NCBI GenBank assembly: GCA_902800395.1
Contig: CADCEC010000013.1
Coordinates: forward strand, 1 to 52,688
Source of the DNA: an uncultured Bacteroidota bacterium
Lineage (GTDB): Bacteria; Bacteroidota; Bacteroidia; Bacteroidales; P3
Direction of reading: 5' to 3'
Length of the DNA stretch: 52,688 bases
In this document: positions 16,908-25,827 of the stretch, one piece after another
Layout: the number at the start of each line of letters is the position of its first letter
Position numbering within the stretch: the stretch's first letter is position 1
The notes under the pieces: generated by a model
Told to the model about the DNA's origin: nothing
The model's database searches: none
Seen by the model: only the letters and a program-made list of their open reading frames with translations
Made by a program: the position numbers and the translations under genes

Positions 16908-19643
16908 ATGAAGAAATTCTTATTCGCCATGATGCTCTTTGCCGCCCTGCCTATGGCAGTGATGGCACAGTCCCCCAGCATGATGTCCATGGCTCAGGCC
17001 GAGCTGCAGAAACGAGGCCTCAACGAGACCGAAGTGCGTGCCCGCCTCCTGGAAAACGGTATCGACGTGGACAACATCCCGCCCACCGAGTATGCCAGCT
17101 ACCAAGGTCGTGTTGTCGCCATCCTCGACCAGATGCAGGCCGAGAAAGCCGACAAAGAGAAGCCCGCTGACAAAGGCAACGCTACCGATGCCACCACAAC
17201 TGGCGGCGGCGAGACCACTGTCACCGTCTCCTCGGCCAATATGCCGCAGACTACCATCGGCGAAGCTGCTGCTGAGGCAGCCCTCGAAGAGGCAATAGTC
17301 GAGAACGGCGTCTCCCCCACCGAAGGTAGCAACATCTACGGCCACTCCCTCTTCACCGGCAAGAACCTCGATGTGTTCCGCACCACCGACGGTGCTATGG
17401 CTCCCGACCACTACGTACTAGGAGAGGGCGACGAGGTGCACATCTCCATCTTCGGCTCCTCGCAGACTGAGATACACCAACGCATCGGTGCCGACGGAAG
17501 CATCCAGCCTGCCGGCGCCACCAAGATATTCCTCAAAGGTATGACACTGGCTCAGGGCCGCGCTGCCATCCAGAACAAGTTGGCGCAGCATTACGCCTAT
17601 CGTTCCGACCAGATTGCCGTCACCATCACCACCGCCCGTACCGTGAGCCTCAGCATCTACGGTGAGGTAGGTGTGCAGGGTGGCTTCACCCTCAGCGCCT
17701 TGAACACCGCCTTCAACGCCCTCGCGGCCGCCGGCGGCCCCACGGCCATGGGTTCGGTGCGTAACATCCAGCTCTCGCGTGGCGGCAAGGTCACCCGTCT
17801 GGATATCTACCAGTTCATGAAGAACCCCACCATCGGCACCCCCTACGACATCCAGAACGGCGACGTCATCTTCGTGCCCATCGCACAAAAGATTGTGGAA
17901 ATCAAAGGTGCCATCAACCGTCCCATGCGCTATGAGATGATCGACAGCGAAGGTCTGGCCGACCTCATCGACTATGCCGGCGGCCTGCCCTACAACGCTT
18001 ACATGGAGTATGTGCAAGTGGAACGTCTTGAAGACGGCGAGCGCAAAATACTGGAATACAACCTCAACGACGTAATGAAGGGCAAGAAGAAAGTGGAGCT
18101 CCGCAACGGCGACATCGTCACCATCCTCAGCTCCAACGTGCCCATGGAAAACTATGTGGCCATCAACGGCGACGTCTACTACGGCGGCAACTACGACCTC
18201 AAAGGCAACAGCAGTCTGAAAGCCCTCATCGAGAAAGCCAAACCCACCTATACCGCCAAGACCGACTACGTCTTCGTGGAGCGCACGCGTCCCGACGAGA
18301 CTGTTGAAGTGCTCACCATCCCCTTCCCCGGCGTCAATGGGAATCCCGACTTCACGCTGCAGGCTCGCGACGTGGTGCGCGTGTCCAAGAAATCGGACTA
18401 CCGTGACCTCGACACCATCGCCGTCAGCGGCCAAGTGCGTCAACCCTTCTCGCGCTCCTTCGGCCTCAACGACCGCATGACTGTGGGTCAGGCCATCGAA
18501 TATGCCGGCGGTCTGAAGACCACCGTCTTCCCTGTGGCTTACATCTTCCGCAAGGATGTCACCAACCCCGACAAGATGCAGTACCTCCGCATCAACCTCG
18601 ACACCGACGGCGAGATGCTCCTGCAGCCCGGCGACCGCCTGAATGTCTACGACAACACCACCTATACCAACATCGGCGAGGTGCGCGTCAGCGGTGCCGT
18701 CAAGAACTCCTTCAGCACGGCCTACGACCCCTCGCTCACCATCCATGACCTCCTCTCCATGGCTGGCGGCTTCGAGATTGGCGCTGCATACGATCGCATT
18801 GAGGTCTTCCGTCACAACATTTCCAGCACCCAAGAGGCCACCCTCGAGCAAATCACCCTCGCCGTCGACAAAGACTACAACCTCACTGGCGAGAACGCCA
18901 ACTTCCAGATTCAGCCCTTCGACCACGTCGTGGTGCGCATGACCCCCAACTTCTCGAAGAATGTCCGTTCCGTGGAACTCAACGGCCGCGTGAAATATCC
19001 CGGTGAATATGTCCTCGAGGACGGCGAAACCCAGCTCTGGGAAATTATCCAGAAAGCTGGTGGCCTCCTCGACGATGCCGAACCCCACTCCATCCTTATG
19101 CGTACCAACGGCCGCTTCACCGGCCCCATCGCCATCAATCTTAACGATGTCAAGAAGCGCAAAGGCAACATGAAATACAACCCCATCCTGATGGACGGCG
19201 ACGTCATCACCATCCCGCGCCGCGAGAACACCGTCGTCATCCGTGAGACTGGCACCCGCATGGGCCAATATGTCCCCGCCGAGTTCTCCGCCGCCCAGAA
19301 GACCGTTGTTTACCAGGGTTCGCACTCCGCCGCCTGGTACATCGAGCACTTCGCCGGTGGCTTCGACAAGGATGCCGACAAGATGAGCGTCACCGTCACC
19401 TACCCCAACAACCAGACCGAGAGCACCACCCGCTGCCTCTTCTGCCGCCACTATCCTGATGTGGAGCCCGGTGCCGTCATCACCGTGCGCATGGACACCG
19501 AGAAAATCAGAGAGCGTGAGCGCAAACTCACCGAACCCAAGGAGAAATTCGACTGGGTCAGCGAAATTGGCAAGGTCGTTGCCGCCCTCACCTCCCTCGC
19601 CTCCATCATCGTCTTGGCAAACAGCATTTCCAAACTGAACTAA
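16908..19643 (+). CDS. SLBB-domain polysaccharide export protein (Wza-like, large)
   Basis: 911 residues, much longer than Escherichia coli Wza. Signal peptide (about 1-20, ending VMAQ), a helical, acidic region rich in Ala/Glu (about 25-130), then a Poly_export domain (DHYVLGEGDEVHISIFG, about 166-182) and a chain of SLBB domains, visible as repeats such as EIKGAINRPMRYEM, AISGQVRQPF-like and ELNGRVKYPGEYVLEDG. The C-terminus has a membrane-like segment (VVAALTSLASIIVLA) just before the end. It would form the outer-membrane and periplasmic channel for capsule or exopolysaccharide. A 2-bp gap separates it from the wzz-like gene. Confidence 0.88.
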   Translation: MKKFLFAMMLFAALPMAVMAQSPSMMSMAQAELQKRGLNETEVRARLLENGIDVDNIPPTEYASYQGRVVAILDQMQAEKADKEKPADKGNATDATTTGGGETTVTVSSANMPQTTIGEAAAEAALEEAIVENGVSPTEGSNIYGHSLFTGKNLDVFRTTDGAMAPDHYVLGEGDEVHISIFGSSQTEIHQRIGADGSIQPAGATKIFLKGMTLAQGRAAIQNKLAQHYAYRSDQIAVTITTARTVSLSIYGEVGVQGGFTLSALNTAFNALAAAGGPTAMGSVRNIQLSRGGKVTRLDIYQFMKNPTIGTPYDIQNGDVIFVPIAQKIVEIKGAINRPMRYEMIDSEGLADLIDYAGGLPYNAYMEYVQVERLEDGERKILEYNLNDVMKGKKKVELRNGDIVTILSSNVPMENYVAINGDVYYGGNYDLKGNSSLKALIEKAKPTYTAKTDYVFVERTRPDETVEVLTIPFPGVNGNPDFTLQARDVVRVSKKSDYRDLDTIAVSGQVRQPFSRSFGLNDRMTVGQAIEYAGGLKTTVFPVAYIFRKDVTNPDKMQYLRINLDTDGEMLLQPGDRLNVYDNTTYTNIGEVRVSGAVKNSFSTAYDPSLTIHDLLSMAGGFEIGAAYDRIEVFRHNISSTQEATLEQITLAVDKDYNLTGENANFQIQPFDHVVVRMTPNFSKNVRSVELNGRVKYPGEYVLEDGETQLWEIIQKAGGLLDDAEPHSILMRTNGRFTGPIAINLNDVKKRKGNMKYNPILMDGDVITIPRRENTVVIRETGTRMGQYVPAEFSAAQKTVVYQGSHSAAWYIEHFAGGFDKDADKMSVTVTYPNNQTESTTRCLFCRHYPDVEPGAVITVRMDTEKIRERERKLTEPKEKFDWVSEIGKVVAALTSLASIIVLANSISKLN

Positions 19644-19645
19644 TC

Positions 19646-20782
19646 ATGGAAGAGAATCTCAATAACACCCCCACCCCCCAAGAGGAGGAAAACGAAGGTA
19701 TCGATATCAAAGCGATTATCGGCAAGCTCTGGGAAGGTCGCAAGACCATCCTCATCACTCTCGGCATCTTCGTCGCCCTGGGCATCCTGTCGGCCATCTC
19801 GATGAAACGCACCTACTCTGTCAGCACCGTCATGGTGCCGCAGATGGGCTCCGCCAAGAGCTCGGGACTCAGCAGCCTGGCCTCTCTGGCAGGCTTCGAC
19901 ATTGGAGGTTCGTCCAACGGCGGCGAACTTACACCCCTCGCCTACCCACAGATTGTCAACAGCGTACCCTTCCGCCTGCAGCTGATGCACACCCCCATGC
20001 ACTACGAGAAGGTCGACACCATGATTAGCATGTACGACTACGCCATGGGCGAATTCGACAAGCCGACAGTGATGGACTATGTCAAGAAATATACCATCGG
20101 CCTGCCGGGCGTCATCATCGGCGCTATTGCAGGCAAGAAGGAAGAGAAACCCCTCATCATCCTGCCTCCCGACACCACCAACGGTCTCAAACCCTTGCTG
20201 GTAAGCGTAGAAGAGCAGAAACTACTGGAAGGCTTCGGGGCACTTCTCTCCCTCGATGTCGACAAGAAAGAGGGCTTCATCACCCTTACCGCCCACGGCC
20301 TAGAGCCCCTGCAGACCGCCGAGTTGGCCCTCCATGCCCAGCAGTTGCTGCAACAGGAGGTGACACGCATCCGCGTGGAGAAATCGCAGAGCGAACTCGA
20401 CTATATCCAGGCACGCTATAACGAGGCCAAGGAGGAGTCCGACCGCCTGCAAGGCGCCCTGGCAGGCACCACTGACCGCTACCAGGATGTCGTCACCTCG
20501 ACAGCCAACGTTGGAAAAGAGCGCCTGCGCTCCAAATACAATGTCGCCAACGCCATCTATCTCGAACTGGCCAAACAGCTGGAACAGGCCAAGATGCAGG
20601 TCAAGAAAGACATGCCCATCTTTGCCATCATCCAGCCCGTCACCATTCCTCTGAAGCCCGACAACAGCCGCGCCAAGACCGTCATCGTATGGACCTTCCT
20701 CGGCTTCGTCCTGGGTTGCGGCATCGTCATCGGCAAAGACTACTGGAAGAAGTTCAGAGCTTCCTTTAAAAAAGAAGAATAG
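19646..20782 (+). CDS. Wzz-type chain-length/export regulator
   Basis: 378 residues with two membrane segments (about 36-54 and 343-361) flanking a periplasmic region that contains a coiled-coil-like stretch (about 240-320, LDYIQARYNEAKEESDRL). That is the Wzz/Wzc N-domain topology. It has no kinase domain and no Walker motif, so it is the kinase-free form. The N-terminus is acidic and Pro/Thr-rich. It follows the exporter by 2 bp and likely acts with it in polymer length control or export. Confidence 0.85.
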   Translation: MEENLNNTPTPQEEENEGIDIKAIIGKLWEGRKTILITLGIFVALGILSAISMKRTYSVSTVMVPQMGSAKSSGLSSLASLAGFDIGGSSNGGELTPLAYPQIVNSVPFRLQLMHTPMHYEKVDTMISMYDYAMGEFDKPTVMDYVKKYTIGLPGVIIGAIAGKKEEKPLIILPPDTTNGLKPLLVSVEEQKLLEGFGALLSLDVDKKEGFITLTAHGLEPLQTAELALHAQQLLQQEVTRIRVEKSQSELDYIQARYNEAKEESDRLQGALAGTTDRYQDVVTSTANVGKERLRSKYNVANAIYLELAKQLEQAKMQVKKDMPIFAIIQPVTIPLKPDNSRAKTVIVWTFLGFVLGCGIVIGKDYWKKFRASFKKEE

Positions 20783-20784
20783 CG

Positions 20785-21786
20785 GTGCCCTTCGTCCGCG
20801 ACATACTGAATCACAACAGTCTTTCCATCGTAGGTCTTGAAAAGAATACAGGAAAGACTGTTTGCCTTAACTATATACTGAAACGCCTCAATGAGCTGGG
20901 CACCCATGTGGGCGTCACCTCCATCGGCGTCGACGGCGAGCAGGTCGACAGTGTATTCGCCACCGCCAAACCCGAGGTGGTCCTCTACGAAGGCACCCAT
21001 TTCATCACCTCCGAGCAGCACTACATGAAGCGGCAGACGGTGAGTGTTCTCGAATATGTCGACAGCCACCGCACGGCGCTGGGACCGCTGGTCACCGCCC
21101 GTGTCCTCGTCCGCGGCAAAGCACTTCTCTCCGGCGCCGCCACCACAGGCATCCTGCGCACACAGATAGAACAGCTTGGTTCCATGGGCGTTGACCTCAC
21201 CATCGTCGACGGCGCCCTCTCACGCCTCTCCCTCGCCTCCCCCACGGTCACCGAGGCCATGATACTGGCCACCGGCGCCGCCGTCTCGGCCAACGTGAAG
21301 CAACTCGTCTCCAAGACCAAGTTCCTCCACAACCTCATCCTCCTCGACGAGGTGGACAGCGACCTACGCGAACGCTTAAGCGTCATACCCTCAGGCCTCT
21401 GGGCTGTCGACGACGACGGCCTTCCCCACGACCTCGGCATCGCCTCGGTGTTCCTCATCGACCGCTCCGAGCAGGACATCCTGCGCTACGGCAAGACACT
21501 CTTCGCCTCGGGCGCCGTGAGCGATCGACTGCTGCGCATCCTGGCAGCAAAAGAGAAAGGCATCACGCTGATAGCAAGAGACTTCACCAAGCTCTTCATC
21601 ACCCCCGAGGCTTATGTGGAGTTCACCCGTCGCGACGGCCGTCTCATGGTGCTGCAACGCTCCAAGCTCATCGCCGTCACCCTCAACCCCACCTCTCCCC
21701 AAGGCTTCCTCCTCGACTCCGCCTCCACCTGCCACGCCCTCGCGGACGCCCTCCAAACCCCTGTCTACGACGTAAAAAAGATATGA
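20785..21786 (+). CDS. P-loop NTPase resembling reactivase subunit KamB
   Basis: 333 residues starting at GTG, 2 bp behind the wzz-like gene. A P-loop-like segment IVGLEKNTGKTVCLNY (15-30) is followed by a TSIGVDGEQVDSV switch-like region and DLTIVDGALSRLS (about 150-162). The next gene is a MutS-like ATPase overlapping by 4 bp. A P-loop protein paired with a MutS-like ATPase is the layout of KamB-KamC, the proposed reactivase of lysine 5,6-aminomutase. I infer the name from the pairing and general look; no aminomutase gene is in the window, so another client enzyme is possible. Co-transcription with wza/wzz is suggested by spacing only. Confidence 0.5.
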   Translation: MPFVRDILNHNSLSIVGLEKNTGKTVCLNYILKRLNELGTHVGVTSIGVDGEQVDSVFATAKPEVVLYEGTHFITSEQHYMKRQTVSVLEYVDSHRTALGPLVTARVLVRGKALLSGAATTGILRTQIEQLGSMGVDLTIVDGALSRLSLASPTVTEAMILATGAAVSANVKQLVSKTKFLHNLILLDEVDSDLRERLSVIPSGLWAVDDDGLPHDLGIASVFLIDRSEQDILRYGKTLFASGAVSDRLLRILAAKEKGITLIARDFTKLFITPEAYVEFTRRDGRLMVLQRSKLIAVTLNPTSPQGFLLDSASTCHALADALQTPVYDVKKI

Positions 21787-23174
21787 AAATAAAAGAACTT
21801 ATAAAACAGGACGCAGGTTTCCAGTACATCATTGATAGCATGGAGCTTATGTCGGCCGCTGGCCGCCGCAAAATGCTCAATACCGAGTTCTGCGCTGATG
21901 CCGACACCCTCCGCGCCGAATGGCAGCGTCTCGACCAAGCCATCCAAGCCACCAAGGAGTTCAAATTCAAGAAACCCTACATCGACCTGCGCCACTGCCT
22001 GATGTGCCTGCACGACCTGCAGGGCACCCTCGCCTCCCTCGCCAACCACACCGCCCTGAACGAGGTGGAGCTCTTCGAAATCAAGAACCTCGCCCAGATG
22101 GCCCAGACAGCCAAAGGGGCCATCGCCGGACTCGGCCTCGCGGAGTTCCTTCCCATTCCCGACACCACGGAGGTCTTCGCCCTTCTCGACCCCGACCATA
22201 CAGGCATCGCAAACTTCTACATCTATGATAGTTACGATCCCCGCCTAACCCCCTTGCGCCGCGAGCTCAACGCCTTGCAGACTTCCGAGGGCGACCCCAT
22301 ACGCATCAGCGAACTGCTGGCCCTCCAGAACGAGATACAGAACGAGGTCTGCCTCCGCCTCTCCGACCAGCTGCACCCTTGGACAGAAACTCTCGTAACC
22401 ACCTTGGAACAAATGGCTTATGCCGACTTCCTGCTCGCCAAGGCCGATCTCGCCCTCCGCTGGGAGCTCACGCGTCCCGAAATCGGAGACACCATTGAAT
22501 ACAAGGGACTTATCAACCCGCGCCTGAAGGAGCGCAACGAGAAGCAGAACCTGCGCTACCAACCCGTGGACATCACGCTGCAGCCGGGCGTATGCCTCAT
22601 CACCGGCGCCAATATGGCCGGTAAGACCGTCCTCCTCAAGAGCGTGGGCACCGCCCAGATGATGGCGCAACTCGGCATGTATGTGCCTGCAAGCAAAGCC
22701 ATTGTACGACTCCTCGAAGGCATCGTCACTTCCATCGGCGACGACCAAGACGAGATGAACGGTCTCTCCTCCTACGCCGCCGAAATCATCAAAATCAGCG
22801 ACATCCTCCGCACCTGCCGCAGCCACGAGATGCTGGTGCTCATCGACGAGCCCGCCCGCACCACCAACCCCGTCGAGGGTAAAGCCCTGGTGCAGTCCAT
22901 CATCAAGATACTCAATACCTTGAACTCCTTCACTCTCATCACCACCCATTATAGTCAACTGGGTGCCGACTGCCGTCGCCTCCGCGTGAAAGGCTTCGTG
23001 GAGGACATGTCCGACCTACCGCTCAATCCACAGAATATCAACCGTTTCATCGACTACTCCCTCACCGAGGACAACAGCGACGACGTGCCTCACGAGGCCC
23101 TCCGCATCGCCACCATCCTCCAGTGCGACCTCGAGATGATCAGTCTCGCCAAAAAAATGATGAATGAGGAATAA
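21783..23174 (+). CDS. MutS-like ATPase resembling reactivase subunit KamC
   Basis: 463 residues. The C-terminal half is a MutS domain V-type ATPase: Walker A GANMAGKT (275-282), GMYVPAS, the SSYAAEI segment (329-335), Walker B and signature LVLIDEPARTTNP (351-363) and TTHYSQ (387-392). The N-terminal half is helical (about 1-230) and lacks the mismatch-recognition domain, so it is not DNA mismatch repair protein MutS. Short MutS relatives of this type include KamC. Overlaps the preceding P-loop gene by 4 bp (ATGA). A terminator follows at 23246-23274. Confidence 0.65.
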   Translation: MKIKELIKQDAGFQYIIDSMELMSAAGRRKMLNTEFCADADTLRAEWQRLDQAIQATKEFKFKKPYIDLRHCLMCLHDLQGTLASLANHTALNEVELFEIKNLAQMAQTAKGAIAGLGLAEFLPIPDTTEVFALLDPDHTGIANFYIYDSYDPRLTPLRRELNALQTSEGDPIRISELLALQNEIQNEVCLRLSDQLHPWTETLVTTLEQMAYADFLLAKADLALRWELTRPEIGDTIEYKGLINPRLKERNEKQNLRYQPVDITLQPGVCLITGANMAGKTVLLKSVGTAQMMAQLGMYVPASKAIVRLLEGIVTSIGDDQDEMNGLSSYAAEIIKISDILRTCRSHEMLVLIDEPARTTNPVEGKALVQSIIKILNTLNSFTLITTHYSQLGADCRRLRVKGFVEDMSDLPLNPQNINRFIDYSLTEDNSDDVPHEALRIATILQCDLEMISLAKKMMNEE

Positions 23175-23211
23175 TGTATGAGGAATGAGGAGTGAAAAAT
23201 GAGAAGTAAGA
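23175..23211. repeat. Degenerate 7-nt array (GAATGAG type)
   Basis: Units GAATGAG, GAGTGAA, AAATGAG, AAGTAAG with 7-nt period right behind the stop codon of the MutS-like gene. Unlike most arrays it is followed by a terminator rather than a start codon. Confidence 0.6.
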
Positions 23212-23245
23212 AACGGTAATTTCTAAATGTTAATAAATCTTAAAA

Positions 23246-23274
23246 GGAGTCTCTCGACAGAGACTCCTATTTTC
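23246..23274 (+). terminator. Rho-independent terminator of the wza-kamC-like run
   Basis: Perfect 9-bp stem GGAGTCTCT / AGAGACTCC with CGAC loop, followed by TATTTT, 72 bp behind the last stop codon. Confidence 0.85.
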
Positions 23275-23298
23275 ATTTTCACCTTCCCAAACTATTTT

Positions 23299-23500
23299 TT
23301 ATTTAACATTTTTTAAGAAATACAAGTCGCTGATTCTATGCAGTTTAACAAAAAGGTAGAACATGATAGGCTAAATACTTGCAAATCAGTGTTAAATAGG
23401 AATCATCTTCTTATCAAATTCTAATCAAATTCTATTCTAATTCTAATCAACTTTTTCAAAGGTAAAAGATGACAAAAAGAATGTTAATAGATGTTAAATG
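23299..23500. repeat. Dispersed AT-rich element, copy B
   Basis: Second copy of the element at 24-238. It shares the 17-nt exact block (23360-23376) and the TCTTCTTATCAA core (23406-23417), then four units of the 11-bp type TTCTAATCAAA. The purine-rich 11-bp tail seen in copy A is only hinted at here. No coding potential. Confidence 0.7.
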
Positions 23501-23520
23501 TATAGCCCTAGGGGAACGGC

Positions 23521-23561
23521 AAAAAAAAGAACGCCGCAAGTCATTTTCGCTTGCGGCGTTC
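23521..23561 (-). terminator. Terminator of the tRNA-Ser gene
   Basis: Perfect 12-bp stem GAACGCCGCAAG / CTTGCGGCGTTC with a 9-nt loop. On the minus strand it is followed by a U-run (plus-strand A-run at 23521-23528). It lies directly behind the tRNA. Confidence 0.85.
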
Positions 23562-23564
23562 ATC

Positions 23565-23655
23565 TGGCGGAAAGAAGGGGATTCGAACCCCTGAAGCGCT
23601 TTTAACGCTTACTCGCTTTCCAGGCGGGCCTCTTCAACCACTCGAGCATCTTTCC
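23565..23655 (-). tRNA. tRNA-Ser (anticodon GGA)
   Basis: Complete class II tRNA on the minus strand: acceptor stem GGAAAGA / TCTTTCC, T-arm with GGGGTTCGAATCCCC, long variable arm (AGTAAGCGTTAAAAGCGCTT region) as in serine tRNAs, and anticodon loop CTGGAAA giving GGA. The 3' CCA is encoded (23565-23567). Confidence 0.95.
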
Positions 23656-23664
23656 GTGGATAAA

Positions 23665-23692
23665 GGTTAAAGGTTAAGGATTAGAGGTTAAA
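23665..23692. repeat. 7-nt array (GGTTAAA), 4 units, next to the tRNA
   Basis: GGTTAAA, GGTTAAG, GATTAGA, GGTTAAA with strict 7-nt period, ten bases upstream of the tRNA-Ser 5' end (minus strand). The placement before a gene start is kept even though this is an RNA gene. Confidence 0.85.
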
Positions 23693-23746
23693 GACTATTT
23701 TCACCTATTTCCCGTCCCTAAAATCGGGTGCAAAAGTACAAACTTT

Positions 23747-23777
23747 TTTCAATATGGCAAAAAAAAATGTATATTTG
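23747..23777 (+). promoter_or_regulatory. Candidate promoter of the M49 peptidase gene
   Basis: TTTC (one mismatch from TTTG) at 23747-23750, 19 bp, then TATATTTG at 23770-23777, a perfect -7 box. The ATG follows at 23820. Confidence 0.6.
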
Positions 23778-23819
23778 CAAAAAAGAAACATCCGACAACA
23801 ACACTAAAACTAATTAATA

Positions 23820-25535
23820 ATGAAGAAATTAATCATTTTTGTCATGGCCCTGACAACTTTAATCGGAGGCACCGCACAACCCCGAAAATTGGAGTTAAAA
23901 AGTGCCGACCCGAAACAAAAAAAAGAGCTTAGGTCCGCCGACCCAAAAGGAAAACTGGAAGGGAAATTGGAAGCCCGCAGATCCGACATCAAACAGAAGG
24001 TGGCAGAATATGCCGAGTTCAAACTGACCTCCGACCTCATCGGTACCCTCACGGACAAAGAGCGCGAGCTGGTGAAGATTTTCATCGAAATCGGCCAGGT
24101 GATGGACGACATCTACTGGGACGAGTATTTCGGCAACGAAAACCGTGCCAAGCTGAAAGAGATTAAAGACCCCGCCCTTCGTGCCTTCGCCGAGATACAG
24201 TACGGCGCCTGGGACCGTCTCGACAGCGAGCGTCCCTTCCTGCCCGGCTATAAGGAGCGTCCCGCCGGCTGCAACTTCTACCCCGCCGACATGACGGAGA
24301 AGGAGTTCGACGCCCTGAAGGACCCGTTGAAGGAGAGCCAGTACAGCGTCATCCGCCGCGACGAAAAGGGTAAACTTTATGTCCTCCCCTACCATAAAGC
24401 CTATGCCAAAGAGCTTGAGCATGTGGACAAACTCCTGGAGCAGGCCATCGGCCTCGCCGAGAATGACGGCCTGAGAAAATACCTCGAGGCCCGCCGCGAA
24501 GCCTTCCGCACCGACGACTACTTTGAGAGCGACATGGTGTGGATGGACATGAAAGACAGCAAGCTCGACTTCGTCGTGGGACCCATCGAGAACTACGACG
24601 ATGGCATCAAAGGTCTGAAATGCAGCCACGAAGCCTTCGTGCTCATTAAAGACGAGAAGTGGAGCAGCGACCTCAGCAAGTTCGCCGCCCTGCTGCCAGA
24701 GATGCAGAGACTGCTGCCCTGCGAGGATAAATATAAGAAAGAGGTCCCCGGCACCGACTGCGACATCAACGTCTACGACGTGGTCTACTATGCCGGCGAC
24801 TGCAATGCGGGCTCGAAGACCATCGCCATCAACCTGCCCAACGACGAGCGTGTGCAGCTGAAGAAAGGCTCGCGCCGTCTGCAGCTCAAGAACGCCATGC
24901 AGGCCAAATTCGACAACATCATGGTTCCCATCGCCAAGCTGATGGTCAGCGAGAAGCAAGTCGACAAGGTCACCTTCAACGCCTTCTTCGGCAACACCTG
25001 CTACCATGAAGTGGCCCACGGCCTGGGTATCAAGAACACCATCACCGGCCGCGGTCCCTGCCGTCAGGCCCTCGGCAGCCTCTACAGCGCCTGGGAGGAA
25101 GCCAAAGCCGACGTCTGCGGACTCTTCCTCACCGAGCAGCTCATCGAGAAAGGCTACATCACCAACAGCACCATCGAGGAGAACTATGTGACCTTCATCG
25201 CTGGCATCCTGCGCAGCGTGCGTTTCGGTGCCACCGAGGCCCACGGCGTGGCCAACATCATGTGCTACAATTTCTTCAAGGAGCATGGTGCTTTCACCCG
25301 TGACAAGCAGGGCAAATATGTCATTGATGTCGACCGCGCCCGTAAGGCCGCCCGCGAGTGGGCCGCCCTCATCATCAAGATGGAAGGCGACGGCGACATG
25401 AACGCCGCGAAAGCCTACAGCGACAAAAACGGCAAGATCAGCCCCGAGCTCCAGAAAGACCTCGACCGCATCCGCGACGCTAACATCCCCCGCGACATCA
25501 AATACATCCAAGGCCCCGACGTCTTGGGACTGTAA
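23820..25535 (+). CDS. M49-type (dipeptidyl-peptidase III-like) metallopeptidase
   Basis: 571 residues with a signal-peptide-like N-terminus (about 1-19) and then a low-complexity repeat (SADPKQKKELRSADPKGK, about 28-45). Zinc motif HEVAH (396-400) in CYHEVAHGLG and the third ligand in EEAKAD (426-431) are the M49 pair. Most DPP III enzymes have the six-residue HExxGH; the five-residue HExxH form is rarer but known, for example in Caldithrix abyssi. It would release dipeptides from peptide N-termini, probably in the periplasm. Single-gene unit with its own promoter (23747-23777) and terminator (25557-25600). Confidence 0.85.
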   Translation: MKKLIIFVMALTTLIGGTAQPRKLELKSADPKQKKELRSADPKGKLEGKLEARRSDIKQKVAEYAEFKLTSDLIGTLTDKERELVKIFIEIGQVMDDIYWDEYFGNENRAKLKEIKDPALRAFAEIQYGAWDRLDSERPFLPGYKERPAGCNFYPADMTEKEFDALKDPLKESQYSVIRRDEKGKLYVLPYHKAYAKELEHVDKLLEQAIGLAENDGLRKYLEARREAFRTDDYFESDMVWMDMKDSKLDFVVGPIENYDDGIKGLKCSHEAFVLIKDEKWSSDLSKFAALLPEMQRLLPCEDKYKKEVPGTDCDINVYDVVYYAGDCNAGSKTIAINLPNDERVQLKKGSRRLQLKNAMQAKFDNIMVPIAKLMVSEKQVDKVTFNAFFGNTCYHEVAHGLGIKNTITGRGPCRQALGSLYSAWEEAKADVCGLFLTEQLIEKGYITNSTIEENYVTFIAGILRSVRFGATEAHGVANIMCYNFFKEHGAFTRDKQGKYVIDVDRARKAAREWAALIIKMEGDGDMNAAKAYSDKNGKISPELQKDLDRIRDANIPRDIKYIQGPDVLGL

Positions 25536-25556
25536 ACCTTATCACATTACAATTAT

Positions 25557-25600
25557 TGTACCGACCCCCTCAAGACGGGAGGGTCGGTACAACATTTTTA
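25557..25600 (+). terminator. Rho-independent terminator of the peptidase gene
   Basis: Stem TGTACCGACCC / GGGTCGGTACA, 11 bp, with an inner C-rich/G-rich loop, followed by ACATTTTTA. It separates the peptidase from the glycan operon promoter. Confidence 0.8.
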
Positions 25601-25621
25601 TGCTTAAGAACCATAAATATT

Positions 25622-25652
25622 TTTCTTTATTATAAAATATATCGTATATTTG
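25622..25652 (+). promoter_or_regulatory. Candidate promoter of the glycan operon
   Basis: TTTC at 25622-25625 (one mismatch from TTTG), 19 bp, TATATTTG at 25645-25652 (perfect -7 box). It would start a transcript near 25658 covering the structured leader and the UpxY-like gene, then probably the whole operon to 45249. Confidence 0.6.
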
Positions 25653-25799
25653 CAGGAGACTTCCCTGCGGGCGTTTTTTTGTTTCTCGCTGGGAATGATA
25701 GGGTTGCGGCAACACCCTTGGGATAGGGGTGCCCGTGAATCAGAGCCCGAAAGACTGATGAACCTGCCAAGAGCTCCACACAGGGTGTGGAGAAAGGAA
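25653..25799 (+). promoter_or_regulatory. Structured leader RNA upstream of the UpxY-like gene
   Basis: About 150 nt of GC-rich, non-coding sequence between promoter and antiterminator gene. Visible pairings: GCAGG/CCTGC near 25653-25669 followed by a T7 run (terminator- or pause-like, at the very 5' end); GGTTG/CAACA-type hairpin at about 25702-25718 that competes with CACCC/GGGTG at about 25714-25733; ATCAG/CTGAT at about 25739-25761; and a perfect 8-bp CTCCACAC/GTGTGGAG hairpin near 25773-25791, just before AAAGGAAGG. Overlapping alternatives suggest a switch. In Bacteroides, UpxY proteins act on the leader of their own operon, so this is the likely target. Not assigned to any riboswitch class. 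Confidence 0.6.
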
Positions 25800-25827
25800 G
25801 GTTATGGGTTATAGGTTATGGGTTATG
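25800..25827. repeat. 7-nt array (GGTTATG), 4 units
   Basis: GGTTATG, GGTTATA, GGTTATG, GGTTATG. The preferred start codon (25825-25827) is the end of the fourth unit. The array sits between the AAAGGAAGG sequence and that start. Confidence 0.9.
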